Shown here one piece after another: positions 9,634 through 21,489 of a stretch of DNA of 64,000 nucleotides. This stretch comes from Paulownia fortunei (lineage: Eukaryota; Streptophyta; Magnoliopsida; Lamiales; Paulowniaceae). Every line of letters begins with the position of its first letter. Positions within the stretch are counted from its first letter, which is position 1. The stretch is from the NCBI GenBank assembly GCA_019321725.1, contig CM033105.1:11297632-11361631 (forward strand). The letters run 5' to 3'. The notes below the pieces were generated by a model, which was not told where the DNA came from, did not search any database, and saw only the letters and a list, made by a program, of their open reading frames with translations. Made by a program: the position numbers and the translations under genes.

Positions 9634-9662
9634 TCAAATTTTTAGCGCTGTTGTTAGGGAGA
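9634..9662 (+). other. Primer-binding-site region of element C
   Basis: AATTTTTAGCGCTGTTGTTA is a C-to-T/G-to-A decayed form of the TTTTTGGCGCCGTTGCCGGGG leader typical of Athila/Tat-like elements. The decay fits deamination of methylated cytosines. Confidence 0.65.
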
Positions 9663-9814
9663 GTGTCTTGTGTGATATCAAAGTTGATTATCTAGCTGTA
9701 GTTTGATACTTTTGCTTGCTTCATTTTTGTTTTCTTTATTTCATTTTTGTTATTTTGTTCTAGTTTACTTTAGTTGTTTAGTTTATTTCTTTAGGAGGCA
9801 CTTTATTGGATGTG

Positions 9815-10410
9815 ATGGCAATGTATATACATTATTGGCCAACTAAATGTGCTATGTCAATGGGGACTTTTGGAAGTTATGAAGTAGACCCCTTTGCTGC
9901 ATTAACCGCCCAATTAGATGCATGTCTAAGTGGATTGACAAACTTTCAGCAAATGCTATTCATACACCCTTTGTAATGCAACAATCGTATGGTGGTTTCC
10001 ATGCAAGAAGAGAATATCAAATTACCAATCTATGGGCAGCACCTTAGATCGATCATGCTCAATATATGTGGGAATTCAATGAGCAACATGGCACTCATTT
10101 CTCCAACATGTATAATCAAGAACGACAAGTTCACCCAAATTTCTCTTGGAGAAATGATCACACTATAACCTGGTGTGAACCCACTTATCCACTTCAAGAT
10201 AAGGAGTCAAATCTAGAAGAATTATTGACTCAATTCATTTCTAACACTAAATCCACTTATCCATCTCAAGAAAAGAAGTTAAATTTGGAAGAATTACTGA
10301 CTCAACTCATGATGAATACTAAGGCTAGTCTCTCAAATATATCAACATCACTTCAAAGATTGGAAGCCCAAGTAAGTGAGCTGACCAGTACACTAGTTTT
10401 GAGTAACTAG
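9815..10410 (+). pseudogene. C-terminal gag remnant (element C)
   Basis: The frame from ATG 9815 runs about 55 codons (DPFAALTAQLDA) to a stop near 9975. After lesions, the piece 10066-10410 (114 codons) resumes with YMWEFNEQ, HPNFSWRND and then repeated LEELLTQ segments with a coiled-coil look (SLQRLEAQVSEL). HPNFSWRN and the following heptads are the usual C-terminal part of Athila/Tat gag. The N-terminal gag core is missing. The LNLEELLTQ segment is duplicated (codons near 10212 and 10276). Confidence 0.75.
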
Positions 10411-12377
10411 AAAACATGCCTTTCATATTTGAGGTAAAAGAACTGGAAGAAGATCATGGAAATGTGAATATTTTGACAACTAATGAAAAGTTAGAATCCC
10501 CCTTGAGAGTTGATAAATCGGGCAAGAGTAGATAAGAGAAAATAATATAAATGCCTATTATGGAAAAGGAAGAAGGCTTAGCTGTAATTCAATCAAGGTT
10601 ATTCCCAAGAGCTATCATCGAAAGCTTCTTACCCTCAACTCCTAGATAAGAGCAAGGTTATGTCAAATAGTATGGTGGATAAGGAGGACATCCTCTCAGA
10701 AAAATAATAATTGGAGAAGTGTGAAATTATTGAAAAGTGCAATGCTATTTTACAAGAGAAACCACCTCAAGTTTTTGAAGTATGTTCCATTTCTAGATTT
10801 AGGCATGTCTAGCTATTACATTGCTTTGTCTATGTTTGTGTTCTCATTTTCATTACTTTAGCCCATATCCTTTCATGCCTCATTTTCTTGTGTAGATAGA
10901 CATCTCCTTGGTGATATGTATGGATCTCCCATAAACTCCAAGGGCATCATCTATTTGAAAAGGGAGTCCTATTTTCCTCCTCCTATGTGATTTAATTTGT
11001 TAACATTGGAACAATGTTAATTTTAAGGTGTGAGATTTGTATCTTCTGTGTTTGAGCTTTATATGAGAAATTGAGCCAATTTTTTTTATTTTTGTTTAAT
11101 AAAAATGTGTGAATTACATGTTGTATGTGATGGAAGTCCGAGAACAAGCTTATGTTTGTTGACAAACTTGAGTTAGTTCATGTTTGAGATTGATTGATTT
11201 ATCTTGATGATTGATGGCCTATGATGAAACTTAATTGATATTATATAGAGTCTAGATGAAAGGAAGATTGCTAGTCTTGTAACATAGCAACTCTTGTGCG
11301 TAGTTGATCTTTGTCATAATTGACGAATTTTCATTGAGCACATTATGCTGAATTCTTATGACTTGTGTGTTAGTTGGTGTTGCATTTTGCCTCCAAGGAG
11401 TCTTATTGGTCAATATGAGTTGTTCTAGAACTTGCTTAATTACTCTTTGAGAAAATGATTTAGGCTATTTTTGACTCGCTTGTGCCTTTCAAGCTTACTT
11501 GATAACATCATTATCGCTTGTTACCCCATTGAGCCTTTTGCAAAGAATATCATATGCAAAAAAGCATATGAATGACCACCATTCAACTTTGTATCTTGTA
11601 GCTCACTATACCTAACCTTTGTAGACCGAAAAACTATTGGTTGTCCCTAAAGAGAGCTTAATATGACATACTGCGCATAGTTTGATGTTGGGGTCATATG
11701 GAAATATTTTGGACATGGAAGTGGATGTATTCAGGTACATAAGCAAGAGTGATGTGAATAGAATTCATCATAGCCCATGAATATCAAAAGAAATATGTTT
11801 GGGGGTTGTGCAACAAAAGAACAAGAAATGAAGTATTGGAATTCAAAATAAAATGAAGAAAAAAAAAGAAAAGAAAAGAGAAGCATGAATTCCAAAGAAA
11901 AAAGGAAGAGAATTGAGGAAGAGTCAAAAGAAGAAGAGTGTGATTATATGTACAAAACTTTATGCTCTCTGATTTTGTTAATTCTTATCCTTTCTTTGTT
12001 AGATAATACCTAGGCCTTACTTTACAAGCTTATTAAAGTCCTTTTGATCTAAATTTGCAAGTGTATACATTAGTGGAAAAGTTGTATGAAAAGCAAGCCT
12101 ATGGAACACACAAACCTTCTTTGCTTAGATCATGAGGGTCATTGGTTGTGGATTCATACCGAAAATGCATGCATGAAACTTGAGTTTGACACTTCACACA
12201 CATACATGTTTTGAATTCATGACAAGATTGATGAAACACAAGTTTTATAGTGTAATTTGACTAGATTTGTGACTAACCTTTGGATTCATGTGCAAAAAAG
12301 ATTGATGAGGCACTTTAATTGGTTAATCAAGCTTAGTAATTCAGGATCAAAATATGAGTCTATGATTGATTTTTGAA
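10411..12377 (+). other. Noncoding internal region of element C
   Basis: About 2 kb with no recognisable coding sequence, where pol should be. It holds a perfect 9-bp-stem hairpin at 11000-11020 (TTAACATTG-GAA-CAATGTTAA) followed by a decayed purine tract, matching the internal hairpin of element A. It also holds an A/G-rich run at about 11855-11940. Confidence 0.6.
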
Positions 12378-12417
12378 TTTTGCTCGAGGACGAGCAAAAG
12401 GTAAGTTTTGGGGTAGT
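12378..12417 (+). other. Hairpin and polypurine tract (element C)
   Basis: TTTTGCTCG-AGGA-CGAGCAAAA (12378-12399) is a perfect 9-bp stem with a 4-base loop. A G-rich tract follows and then the LTR start TGATAGG at 12418. It parallels 4170-4208. Confidence 0.75.
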
Positions 12418-15400
12418 TGATAGGCTCATAAACTATGACATTTCTGACATGTTCATATCATAATTGCACATATTTTTGCCTTATAATTAATAAAATTATG
12501 CCTTATCTTATGATAATTGTGTGTAGGAACTAGGAATTGAAGAAATTTTGAAAAATTGAAAATCGATTAAAAAGTCAGCAGGAACATTCAGATAAGGGCA
12601 GTCTTCGTGTTTCTGATATAACTTTCACCGCAAATGTGATATTAATTTGATTCAAGAAGATAGAGAACGATAATAAATAGGGCTCCAATTATTATGCAAC
12701 CAAAAGCTAGTTTATCCTAGAAAGAGGTAAATTATCCATTGAAAAAGGCTAAATAATGCAGTGACTCATGTTGCAGTGCCAAATAGGGCGCCATAGCGCA
12801 TAAGAAAGCAGAGGCAATGGCATGACAGTGCCAAATATGGTGTTGCAACACCAAAGAAAATAGAGACGATGGTGCTCAACATCGTGCAAAGCACCACAAT
12901 ACCATCTGTGGGTAAGAATTCATGCTGCAACGCCGGTTCTAAGCACTACAGCGCCGACTGTTCAATAGAAAAAATCCCAACACTCTTATTGCGACAAGTG
13001 GCAATCAAAGGCAAGTTTTGATATCTTTTGTGATATATACACATTAGATACACCTACACATCACTACCCATGTGATGCTCTTGATAGATATTATACACAC
13101 ACAATTCACACATATATTCAATTTATATATCATTCAACACACAATTCATTACCCATACACACTCTACACCTAAATTCTCACACACATTTCCTCTCCACCA
13201 AAAATGACATTTCTCCATATTTCTCCGTACACCACACCAAGAAAACATACACCCATTATCAAGGAGCTTGGGATTTGAAGATAAGAAAATAAGGAACTTC
13301 ATTAGGCATTGAAGATTTTGAAGAAGTGAATAATCACTTAGTGGTCGTATTCTTCTAATTTTATTTATTTTTTTCATTTTGCTTAGTTTCAAGAAATTTA
13401 TAAGATTCATGATGTTGGGAAACACTTATTGCTTGCTTAATTTCAATATGAACTAAATCATTTTTGTCAAGACTTGGAAAGCAGTCTTAATGGAGTTATG
13501 AGTTGATGTATATATTGTGATTGGAATGTTATTTTTATTGTGATGAGCATATATTATGTTTTTAATACTTCTTGAGACTTGACCAATTTTAAGTTAATTT
13601 TACTTTTTGCAATTAAGACTGAAAGGTGTGGTTGTAGCAATGGGTCAGGTAGTATATGTTGGGTTTGCATGATCCCGGGGTTTGCGCAACAAAAAATTTA
13701 AAAATTTAAAAATATTATACCATAACAATTATAGCAATACCCCATATTTGATGCTATTTGTAATGATCTCGTAATTTAAAATGATTATAGTAAAATAATT
13801 AAAGTTTCAATTTATAACTTTCTATGCACTCCAGCTGTCGTAGGGTTTGAACCAATCAATTGCTAGCCCCTTTTCTGAATTTGGTTCACAGGGATCTACG
13901 CACTTCCACTCTAAAGTAGTCCACACTTTGAGCAAGAACACAAAATTAAAATTCCGCTAACAATTCTGATTTCTTTTCTAATCGAGTTTATGGAGTGCGT
14001 ATAGAGAAAATTAATTATTGTTATCAACTTGTGATAAAAAAATTAATACTTAAAATAAAAGATGGAATTTTTGGTGGGAAAAAATGATGAAAGAGAAAAT
14101 AATTTTCTTCTCTTTCTCTCTCCAAATGGCTGTAAATTAAAGGCTATTACTAGCCTCAAATTTTCGGCCATGTAATGGTTATATAGGAAATTCAAAAATT
14201 CCAAGAGTCCCACTCTTGGTATTTTTGGTCTCCTATTGATTGGTTGGAAGATATTTTAGTTTGTCCAATCTTCTTCCAACTTTATCCCTTTCATATCTTC
14301 CAAACATATTTGAGGTTTCCCAAAAATTTTAAACTCTTGAGTTTCCATCATTTTTCAACCACCTTCATGGGCCTCTCCTAATGGGCCTTTTTGAATTGGG
14401 CTTGGACTTAAAATAAATTCCACAATTAATTTACTTAATTCTTTTAGCCCAAATTTAATTAATTAATTTCATCTAGCCTACCTAATCAAATTAGGCCTAA
14501 TTAAATAATTTAATTTAATAATTAAATTAACTTATGGACTGCATAATTAATTTGATCAAATTAAATAATTATTTCACTCCAATTGGGCTTTCTAATCTTA
14601 TTAGATCCAATTAAATAATCTAATTATTTAATTGAATAATTAATTCAACTCATTGAATTAATTTAAGCCTTAATTAATTAATCTCTATTAATTAATTGGA
14701 TCCAACCCCTTAGATCAATTTTTAAGTTAGAAATGTTTCATCTCAAATTGGGTGTGACCGTTTAGGTTCACAACTAATCTAGTAGTGGGCTTGCAAAATT
14801 TACAACTTATGACTAATAATAATTATTTGAATTAATTAATCCGCTTGAAATTAACTTCTTAATTTCAAGAACCTCACAAGTCATGGGAAACACCTAGCAA
14901 GTGTATCATGACTATCTAGACTTCGATAAAATAACAAGTGAAGCTATTTCAATTACGAGTATCATACACGTAAGGTCCTTCCATCAACTAATCTCCCAAT
15001 TGATTCTAGGGCATGGATTAATAGCCAAACCCCTAATTGCTTAATAACTATGGTTCCATTTCAAGTTTCAATGACTCATGACGAATCGTTAGAAAACCCC
15101 GTCTAACATTTATCCTGCCTTAGCCAAGGACTTCTGAGTTATGAACTATGAAAATATAAGAGATTCAATTGTTTTGCCAGACAAGTGATGGATCCTTTGT
15201 TGGCTGAGTTATGAACTATGAAAACATAGGAGATTCAATTGTTCTGCCAGATAAGTGACGGATCCTTTGTTGGCCACTCATTAACCTCCATACATATCAA
15301 TACAACATCTAATGTATCCCATTTGTGATTGTCAAACAATCAGAAGATATATCAAAAAAAGCACGATATGCACAAGGCTATCATGGTGCCTCAAGTCAGA

Positions 15401-16371
15401 AAACTAATCATGTATTATTGTAACATGAAATTCTAATTTCGACAAACAAGTTTTCAATTAAGAATTTACATCGAGCCTGTTCAGTGTACTTATTCCCTAA
15501 CAAGTACCCACATATATGCACTAGCGTCACTACGCCAATATCGATGGAGTGAGACATTCTCCTCATGTGTGCATGCATCATATATGCGAGTCTATTAGGC
15601 TATTCGATATCCCATCTTAAAAAGCCCTTGACTCAAAACTAATTTAAGACTAAAGATATAGAGATATATTACATGATCACCATCAAATATGTGACCATGC
15701 CCCATAGCTAAGTTTGATCTATGGACTTTATCTAATTACAAAAATACAATTTAAGATAAAGATATTTGCCTATTTCATTATTATGATTTGAAAAAGATTA
15801 TTTTTACAAATACAAAAGTATAAAAGGCATCCAATCTAATTGACGCACTGGACACTACTCTAACAATATATGCCATGGACTGACCCATATAGAGATATAG
15901 GTATAGGTACGTGTGGTAGTCATATGTGTGAAAACTGAAAGCTAGTGGAATTCACAAAGCTCAAGACACTTATAGTGGGATGGCCCCTAGCTAGCCTAAT
16001 AGGGGTAGATTTGATCTGACTCTAGAGAGAGCACCAATTACATTAGGAAAATCCACCTTCACACAAGCCACATCATTCCTAATCATAATTGAGCTAGGTT
16101 CATAACCATATAGGATGGCTAACTAATGCCTTAACTCTTCTTAGTTTTGAATTTAATCCATCAATCTCCTTGGGTTTTAGTTACTTTTGTTAAATTTGGT
16201 AGTTGTTGCATCTTAGTTCAACCACCACTATAATTATTAGGTCAAATATAGCATAGATAATCTATGTTTGGTATTTATGCATGCACTCCCTAGGGATACG
16301 ATACTCAACTCACTTTTTATTACTTGTTGACATTGTGCACTTGCGGTTTCTTACCACCTATTTTGGGGTCA
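12418..16371 (+). repeat. 3' LTR of element C, split by a solo LTR
   Basis: LTR sequence at 12418-13656 and 15865-16371 (about 1.75 kb in all) matches the 5' LTR at 8276-9633. A TATA-like AATAAATAG lies near 12672-12680. The LTR ends at GGGGTCA (16371), immediately followed by a 5'-truncated copia LTR. Confidence 0.82.
13657..15864 (-). repeat. Solo LTR D0 (copia family D)
   Basis: 2.2 kb, inverted: it opens TGTTGGGTTTGC and closes CTACTCTAACA, so on its own strand it runs TGTTAGAGTAGTG to CCCAACA. It interrupts the 3' LTR of C at a site where the 5' LTR is continuous. Flanks GTATA (13652-13656) and ATATA (15865-15869) are a 5-bp target duplication with one mismatch. It contains a 70-bp tandem duplication (15134-15203 and 15204-15273). 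There is no internal region, so it is a solo LTR formed by LTR-LTR recombination. Confidence 0.88.
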
Positions 16372-18382
16372 CTAATATGATGGCTATCATGGAATATACC
16401 TTTATTGCTTTGGTCTTAAATTAGTTTTGAGTCGAGGGTTCATTAAGATAGGACATTGATAAGCTCGTAAGACTCATGCACATGATGGATGCACGAAAGC
16501 AGGATGTCTTGTTCCATAGGCATCGACATGCTGATACTAATGCATGTGAGAGTGCTATTTGGAGAATGAGTACACGAATAGGCCTATGGAAAATTCTCAA
16601 TTGGAAACGTTATTCCTCCATTGAGAATTTTCCAATTACGATAGTGCATGAATTAGTCATTTGACTTGAGGCACCATGGTACTTTTGCATAACGTCATGC
16701 ACTTTGATATATTTCTTGATTATATGATAATCATAAGGGGTTTACATTGGGTGTATGCTTTTTATATATGGAGATTAATGAGTGGCCAACAAAGAATCTG
16801 CCACCTATTTTACAAGTAGGTGAATCTCCTATGCAGGTCCACCGTCCTTGACTTAAAAGTCTATGGCCAAAGCATGATGAATATTAAATAAGGATTTTCA
16901 AATGATTCATTACGAGTAAATATGACTAGAAATAGAATCCTGGTTATTAACTCAATTAGGGTTTCGACTAATAATCCATGCTCTAAATTTAATCGAGAGA
17001 TTAGTTAACAGGAAGGACCGAACTTGTATGGTACTCGTTAAAGAAAAAAGTTTACTTGTTAATTCACCTAAGATTATATAGTCAAAATGCACTAGTAGTA
17101 TTTCATTTAACTTGTGAAGTTTTTGGAATTAAGAAGTCAATTCCGAGATGGATTAATTAATTAGATTAACTAATCAAAATATATTTTTATATATTCACTA
17201 AGTTGCAATAGTTGTAAGTCCACTGCTTGCTTAGTTGTCAGTCTAATGGATCACACACAAAATGAGATGGATCACTTCTAGCTAGAATATTATCTAGGGA
17301 GTTAGATCAAGTTAATTAATGGAGACTAAATAATTTGGAGCTAGAATTATTTAAAAAGTTAAATTAATTTATCCAATTAAATATTAAGATTATTTCATTG
17401 GACCTAATAAAGATCAGGGGCTCTTTTGGGAGTAAATAGTTAATTGATTGGATCAATTAATTAATGAACCTAAAATTAATTTAAAAGGTTAAATTAATTT
17501 AACTAATATAAATAAAAAGATTAGTTGTATTAAGTTTAATTTGATTAGGTGTTCTTATGGAGCTAATTTAATTGGACTTGATTAATAAGGAATTAATTAG
17601 TAAGCAAGCTCAAGGTAAACAAGCTCACAAGAGATGCCCAATGATAGTCTTTAATTATGAATTAAAGACTCCATGTCTTAGATGGAAATCAAATTAAGAC
17701 TTTGAGTCTTAATAAGAAATTAATCAAAGACAAGTATTGGATAGAAAGAAGATTGAGATAAATAAAAAAAAGGGGTCTTGGATTCCTAATGGGATTGGAT
17801 CAAGACTTAAAGGTGTATTTATACACCTTTACGGCGGCCAAAAAATTGATTCTTGTGAAGCAACCACCTTTACATGCCTTCTTTCTTATTTTTCTCTAGT
17901 TTTTGTTCTAACAATTGGTTCCTAATCTTTTGATAATTGAATTAATTCTCCTATCATCTAGTTGATATTGGAATTAATCCTCAATATTAAAATTTTATAT
18001 TAGAAATAAAAATTTAATATCTTCTAATAGAGATATTAAATTATGATCTTGCCCATCATATGGATACCTACAGAGGAAAAACATTTAGATTCTTGCGGTG
18101 AATCAAGTTTCTAATCCAAGGCTAAGATTTGAATTATTTTTGGGATTCCTATAACGAGTTTGTGAGGAGAATAATAATTTGAATTGTTTCACACCCTACA
18201 TCAGTAAAAATGTTTGTAAAGGTATAATCGTGAAAACCTTTATTCTTAATTAAATGAAATATCTAGGTTTTGAACTAATTTAATCACATCAAATTTGAGA
18301 CTGCATGTATTAAATAGTTTAATGCATGTTTAAATTTTTAAATTTCAATTGCGCTTTGTCCCGTAATTTTGCGAACCCAACA
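16372..18382 (+). repeat. 5'-truncated LTR of copia family D
   Basis: Plus-strand LTR of the same family, lacking roughly its first 190 bases. It begins at the internal block ATGATGGCTATCATGGAATA against the end of C and ends with GCGAACCCAACA at 18382. The missing start suggests that C inserted into this LTR and that the left part was then lost by deletion. It ends exactly where minus-strand copia pol sequence (element E) begins. Confidence 0.82.
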
Positions 18383-19796
18383 CTTTCAGTTGAACTAAAA
18401 GGTTTCTTAGCAAACTTAGTTTCAACACAAATATAACATTTGTGTTTATCATCTGTATCAAGTTTAGGTATAAGTCCTAAACCTATCAACTTTCTTATAG
18501 AAGCTTAGTCAACATGACCAAGTCTACTATACCAAAAAAATAAAAACTTAAGCAAGTAAAAGGTAATAATTTTTTTACTTTCAATTGTACAAATTACAAG
18601 AATTACATTCATTTTGAATAGCTCTTTGGCTAGGTACCTTTTTTCCTACAAACTAACCATTTTTGGTCAATACAAATTTATCAGACTCAAATTCTAGTCT
18701 AAACCCACTCTTGACAAGTAATGAACTAGATACTAAATTCTTTCTGATATCTGGAACATACAGTACATCAACGATTGCCATCTTTTTGTCTAATGTCATA
18801 TTCAATACCACTTTGCCTAATTTGACATGTCTACTGGCATTGTCTTCTCTTTGATCATGTATGGTTCTGATTTCTCTTCTTTGAAAGTCTACAATCCTTC
18901 ACCTTATGGTTCATCTTGCCATAGTTGTAGCAATTACCCTTAAACTGTTTCACATTCTTATCCTTGGATGACCAGGATGCTTCCTCTTCTTGCTCTTTTT
19001 GGCTTTAAAGTCCTCTACCATGTTGGCTTTGGCCTTCATCTGGTTAGTAGAAACCTTTCTTTATTCAACCCTGTTGTCCTTCTTAATTTGAAAACGGACC
19101 ATCAGATCCTCTATCATCATCTCCTTACATTTATACATGAGATAATTTTTGAAATCTTCCACAGTGAATGAAGTTTCTCAAAAAAAAAGCCGCAATCTGG
19201 AAAGATTCACCTAACACTATCCCCTCAGCTATAATATGTAGAATGATCTGTAGCTCCTAGACTTGGCTCATCACTGTTTTGGAGTCAACCATTTTGAAGT
19301 CTAGAAACTTGGCAACTATACAGTTTTTCAATCCAACATTCTCAATTTTGTACTTTTTTTCAAGCGATTCCCAAATATGTTCACTAGTTTGACCAAATAT
19401 TACACATTTTATAATGTGTTATCTAACCCATTGAGGATATAATTCCTGCATAGGAAGTCGCTAGGACTTCATGCCATAAAGGTAGCTCTCTTCTAGGGAT
19501 CTCTTTTTCCCTACATAATTATGGAGGTATTTTCTATTAAGAACCTCACCACATTCATGGTAGTGAGATAGAATAATATTTTTTTGCCATCTTTTGAATT
19601 TAGCTCCGATAAATTTCTCCTCTTTCTCATGATGGGAAGCTAGAGACATGATGAGTAGATTGGAGTTAGTAGCTGCTTTATTTAGTACTCCAATTGGCAC
19701 ATCCATAGTAATTATGAATATGTAATGTTGGTTTATGTAGTGTCGAAAGGAGATTTGGAAATATATCCAGAATTTGAGCTGAAGTGAGGTATGCAC
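18383..19796 (-). pseudogene. Gag, protease and pre-integrase domain (element E)
   Basis: From right to left: a gag piece (19796-19461) with EKFIGAKFKRWQK, the usual copia gag N-terminal block. A degenerate zinc knuckle (about 18950-18895) reads C-x2-Y in place of C-x2-C. Next is a protease-tail block with VLYVPDIRKNLVSSSLLVKSGF (about 18800-18700), and last a pre-integrase block YSRLGHVD and KCYICVETKFAKKPF (about 18530-18390). Stops and frameshifts separate the parts, so it is nonfunctional. Confidence 0.82.
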
Positions 19797-19799
19797 AGA

Positions 19800-20810
19800 G
19801 TAAATTTTCTTAAGATATATCTTGTTAGTTGAACTAAAAGCTTGACTATGTTCGTCTTCACAGAATATCTAAGAATGTTAAAATACTCGAAGATATTTTA
19901 ATAGCAGAGAGAATAGAGAAATCAATTGAACACAAATTGATTTGGGATGAGAGAAATTAGTTTTGGGGGCCTTTTTAAAGACTTCTATGTGATCAATCGT
20001 ATAAGGTCATGTCTCTTAATTTGGATCGTTAGACAGCACCTCTTGAGATATGGCTGCGATCTAGTAGTTTAGATTGCATCCCTCTATGAAGGTCCGCAAC
20101 CTTACCATGTACTTCTACAAATTGGACGATTATGTTTAGTCATTCGTGCCTCGTCAGCTCTAAGGGCCAATGACAACCTTTTACTCATACCTCGTTAGCA
20201 CCTATGTATATGGTCAAGTCCACTCAGCATTCAACCACATAGTGTCACACCATACTAGCACCACTTGGATAAATCCACCACATCAACCTACTTGCCACAT
20301 CATCGAGCTATAGTTGAGCCACTTAATTGAACCATAATTCCATTTTTGAAAAATTTAAGGCTCCTCAACGATGATGTGGCAACCTTTCACTCACACCTTG
20401 TTAGCCCTCATGTGTACGATCACGTCCACTCGTCACTCTACCACACAATATCATGCCATGCGGTCGCCACTTTAAAGAATCCGCCACATCACCGAGCCAT
20501 AGTCGAGCCACTTAATTGAACCCCAGTTCCATTTTTGAAGCATTTAAGGCTCTTCAGCTTCTCACAAAGTGCAAAGTGCAACTCTAAAGCACTTAATGTA
20601 ACCTTCGCCGTGCGCAAATACGTGCGGGTGCGGGCTCATTGAGACTAGCTAAAACTAGCCAAAAGTCCTCTAAGATGCATCATAAGAAGAATTACATTTT
20701 TACTCTCATTTTAAAATAAAATTTTATATATGCAATTTTTTATTTTTAAGTTTGGAGACTTATTCATTCACATACAAGCTTTCAATATGGAATACCCCAT
20801 TATTCCAACA
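19800..20810 (-). repeat. 5' LTR of element E
   Basis: On the minus strand it starts TGTTGGAATAATGGGGTATTCC at 20810, a typical Tork-type LTR opening. It extends to about 19800, just before gag. The inner boundary is approximate because the primer site is not clear. It contains an imperfect direct duplication of about 200 bp (20163-20560). Confidence 0.6.
20163..20560. repeat. Two-copy ~200-bp tandem repeat
   Basis: Two adjacent diverged copies (about 20163-20363 and 20369-20560). They share AATGACAACC/TGTGGCAACC starts, CTCGTTAGC/CTTGTTAGC, a CACATCA...GAGCCACTTAATTGAACC middle and an ATTTAAGGCTC end. They lie in the LTR of element E. I see no coding role. Confidence 0.7.
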
Positions 20811-20950
20811 TTATCTGTTAAATAGGAGGAAAAAACCAAAAAACAAAAAAAAAACCTAGGTTAGGGCAAAAAGTAAAAAACAAACTATTATCGGGTACAA
20901 CAACCGAAACCCTCTCTCCACCTCTCCTACACAGGAAATAAAGCTGAAGG

Positions 20951-21311
20951 TAGCCCCCGGGGCACAGCTCAATTGGTGGACCAATCAACATGTTTCTCGC
21001 TTCTAGCAGCAGGGGGATTCGAATTCTGGTGAGAACTTGCGGCTGAATTTCAATATAGAGCAATTACTGTGTTGCCAGTGGGACCTTGCGGCGGAGTTTG
21101 GTATGGAACAATCACTTGGAGGCGGCTCTTGTGCGCAGAAGTGTACAGTTATAGGGAACTTGTGATTCAGTTGAGGTATATCCCGCGATTTACCTCCTCC
21201 TATGTACTTGGATAGATAGTTCCTATGTACTTGGACAGATAGTTAGGAGGTTAAGAATTAATTCGTGTAAGCCCGGAATATGAAGTGAATGAAAAAAAAA
21301 AAAAAAAAAAA
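20951..21311 (+). mobile_element. tRNA-derived SINE
   Basis: About 360 bp. The head has pol III promoter-like boxes: box A-like CACAGCTCAATTGG near 20963-20976 and box B-like GGATTCGAATTC near 21015-21026. The body carries the CTTGCGGCGGAGTTTGG and GGAGGCGGCTC blocks that I associate with plant tRNA-type SINEs. The tail is a 20-base poly(A) at 21292-21311. Inside, about 24 bp (CCTATGTACTTGGA.AGATAG) is tandemly duplicated near 21201-21245. It lies about 180 bp before the ALBA start codon, in the same orientation. A target duplication is not obvious. Confidence 0.82.
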
Positions 21312-21489
21312 CTGATGGTTTCCTCTTCGTTTGCTGATTACTCTCCGGAAAACTACACCTATACTATTTTACCAATAGATATCCCGTATACCAATTAGTC
21401 CGGACCTCTCACAAATCAGGCTGTAAGCTCAGAATATTTGGTGTGTAACGCTTAAATCAATCAATTCTGAGTAATTTCAATTGATAAAG

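Larger units (their letters stand above)
8276..16371 (+). mobile_element. Non-autonomous Athila-like element (element C)
   Basis: Recognised from two long, similar direct LTR copies (8276-9633 and 12418-16371) flanking about 2.8 kb with a primer-site-like leader, a C-terminal gag remnant and a polypurine tract, but no protease, RT or integrase. It would have needed proteins from related elements to move. The 5' LTR lacks roughly its first 370 bases. The 3' LTR holds a 2.2-kb solo LTR of another family. Confidence 0.82.
18383..20810 (-). mobile_element. Copia fragment with 5' LTR (element E)
   Basis: Minus-strand Ty1/copia element of Tork-like type: LTR (about 20810-19800), gag, zinc knuckle, protease tail and the start of the pre-integrase domain, cut off at 18383 by a family-D LTR. 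Integrase, RT and RNase H are absent from the window. All frames are broken. Confidence 0.8.

Noticed and set aside
20961..21030. Possible tRNA gene
   Set aside because: The box A/B-like sequences belong to a SINE head: no cloverleaf can be completed and a SINE body with poly(A) follows.
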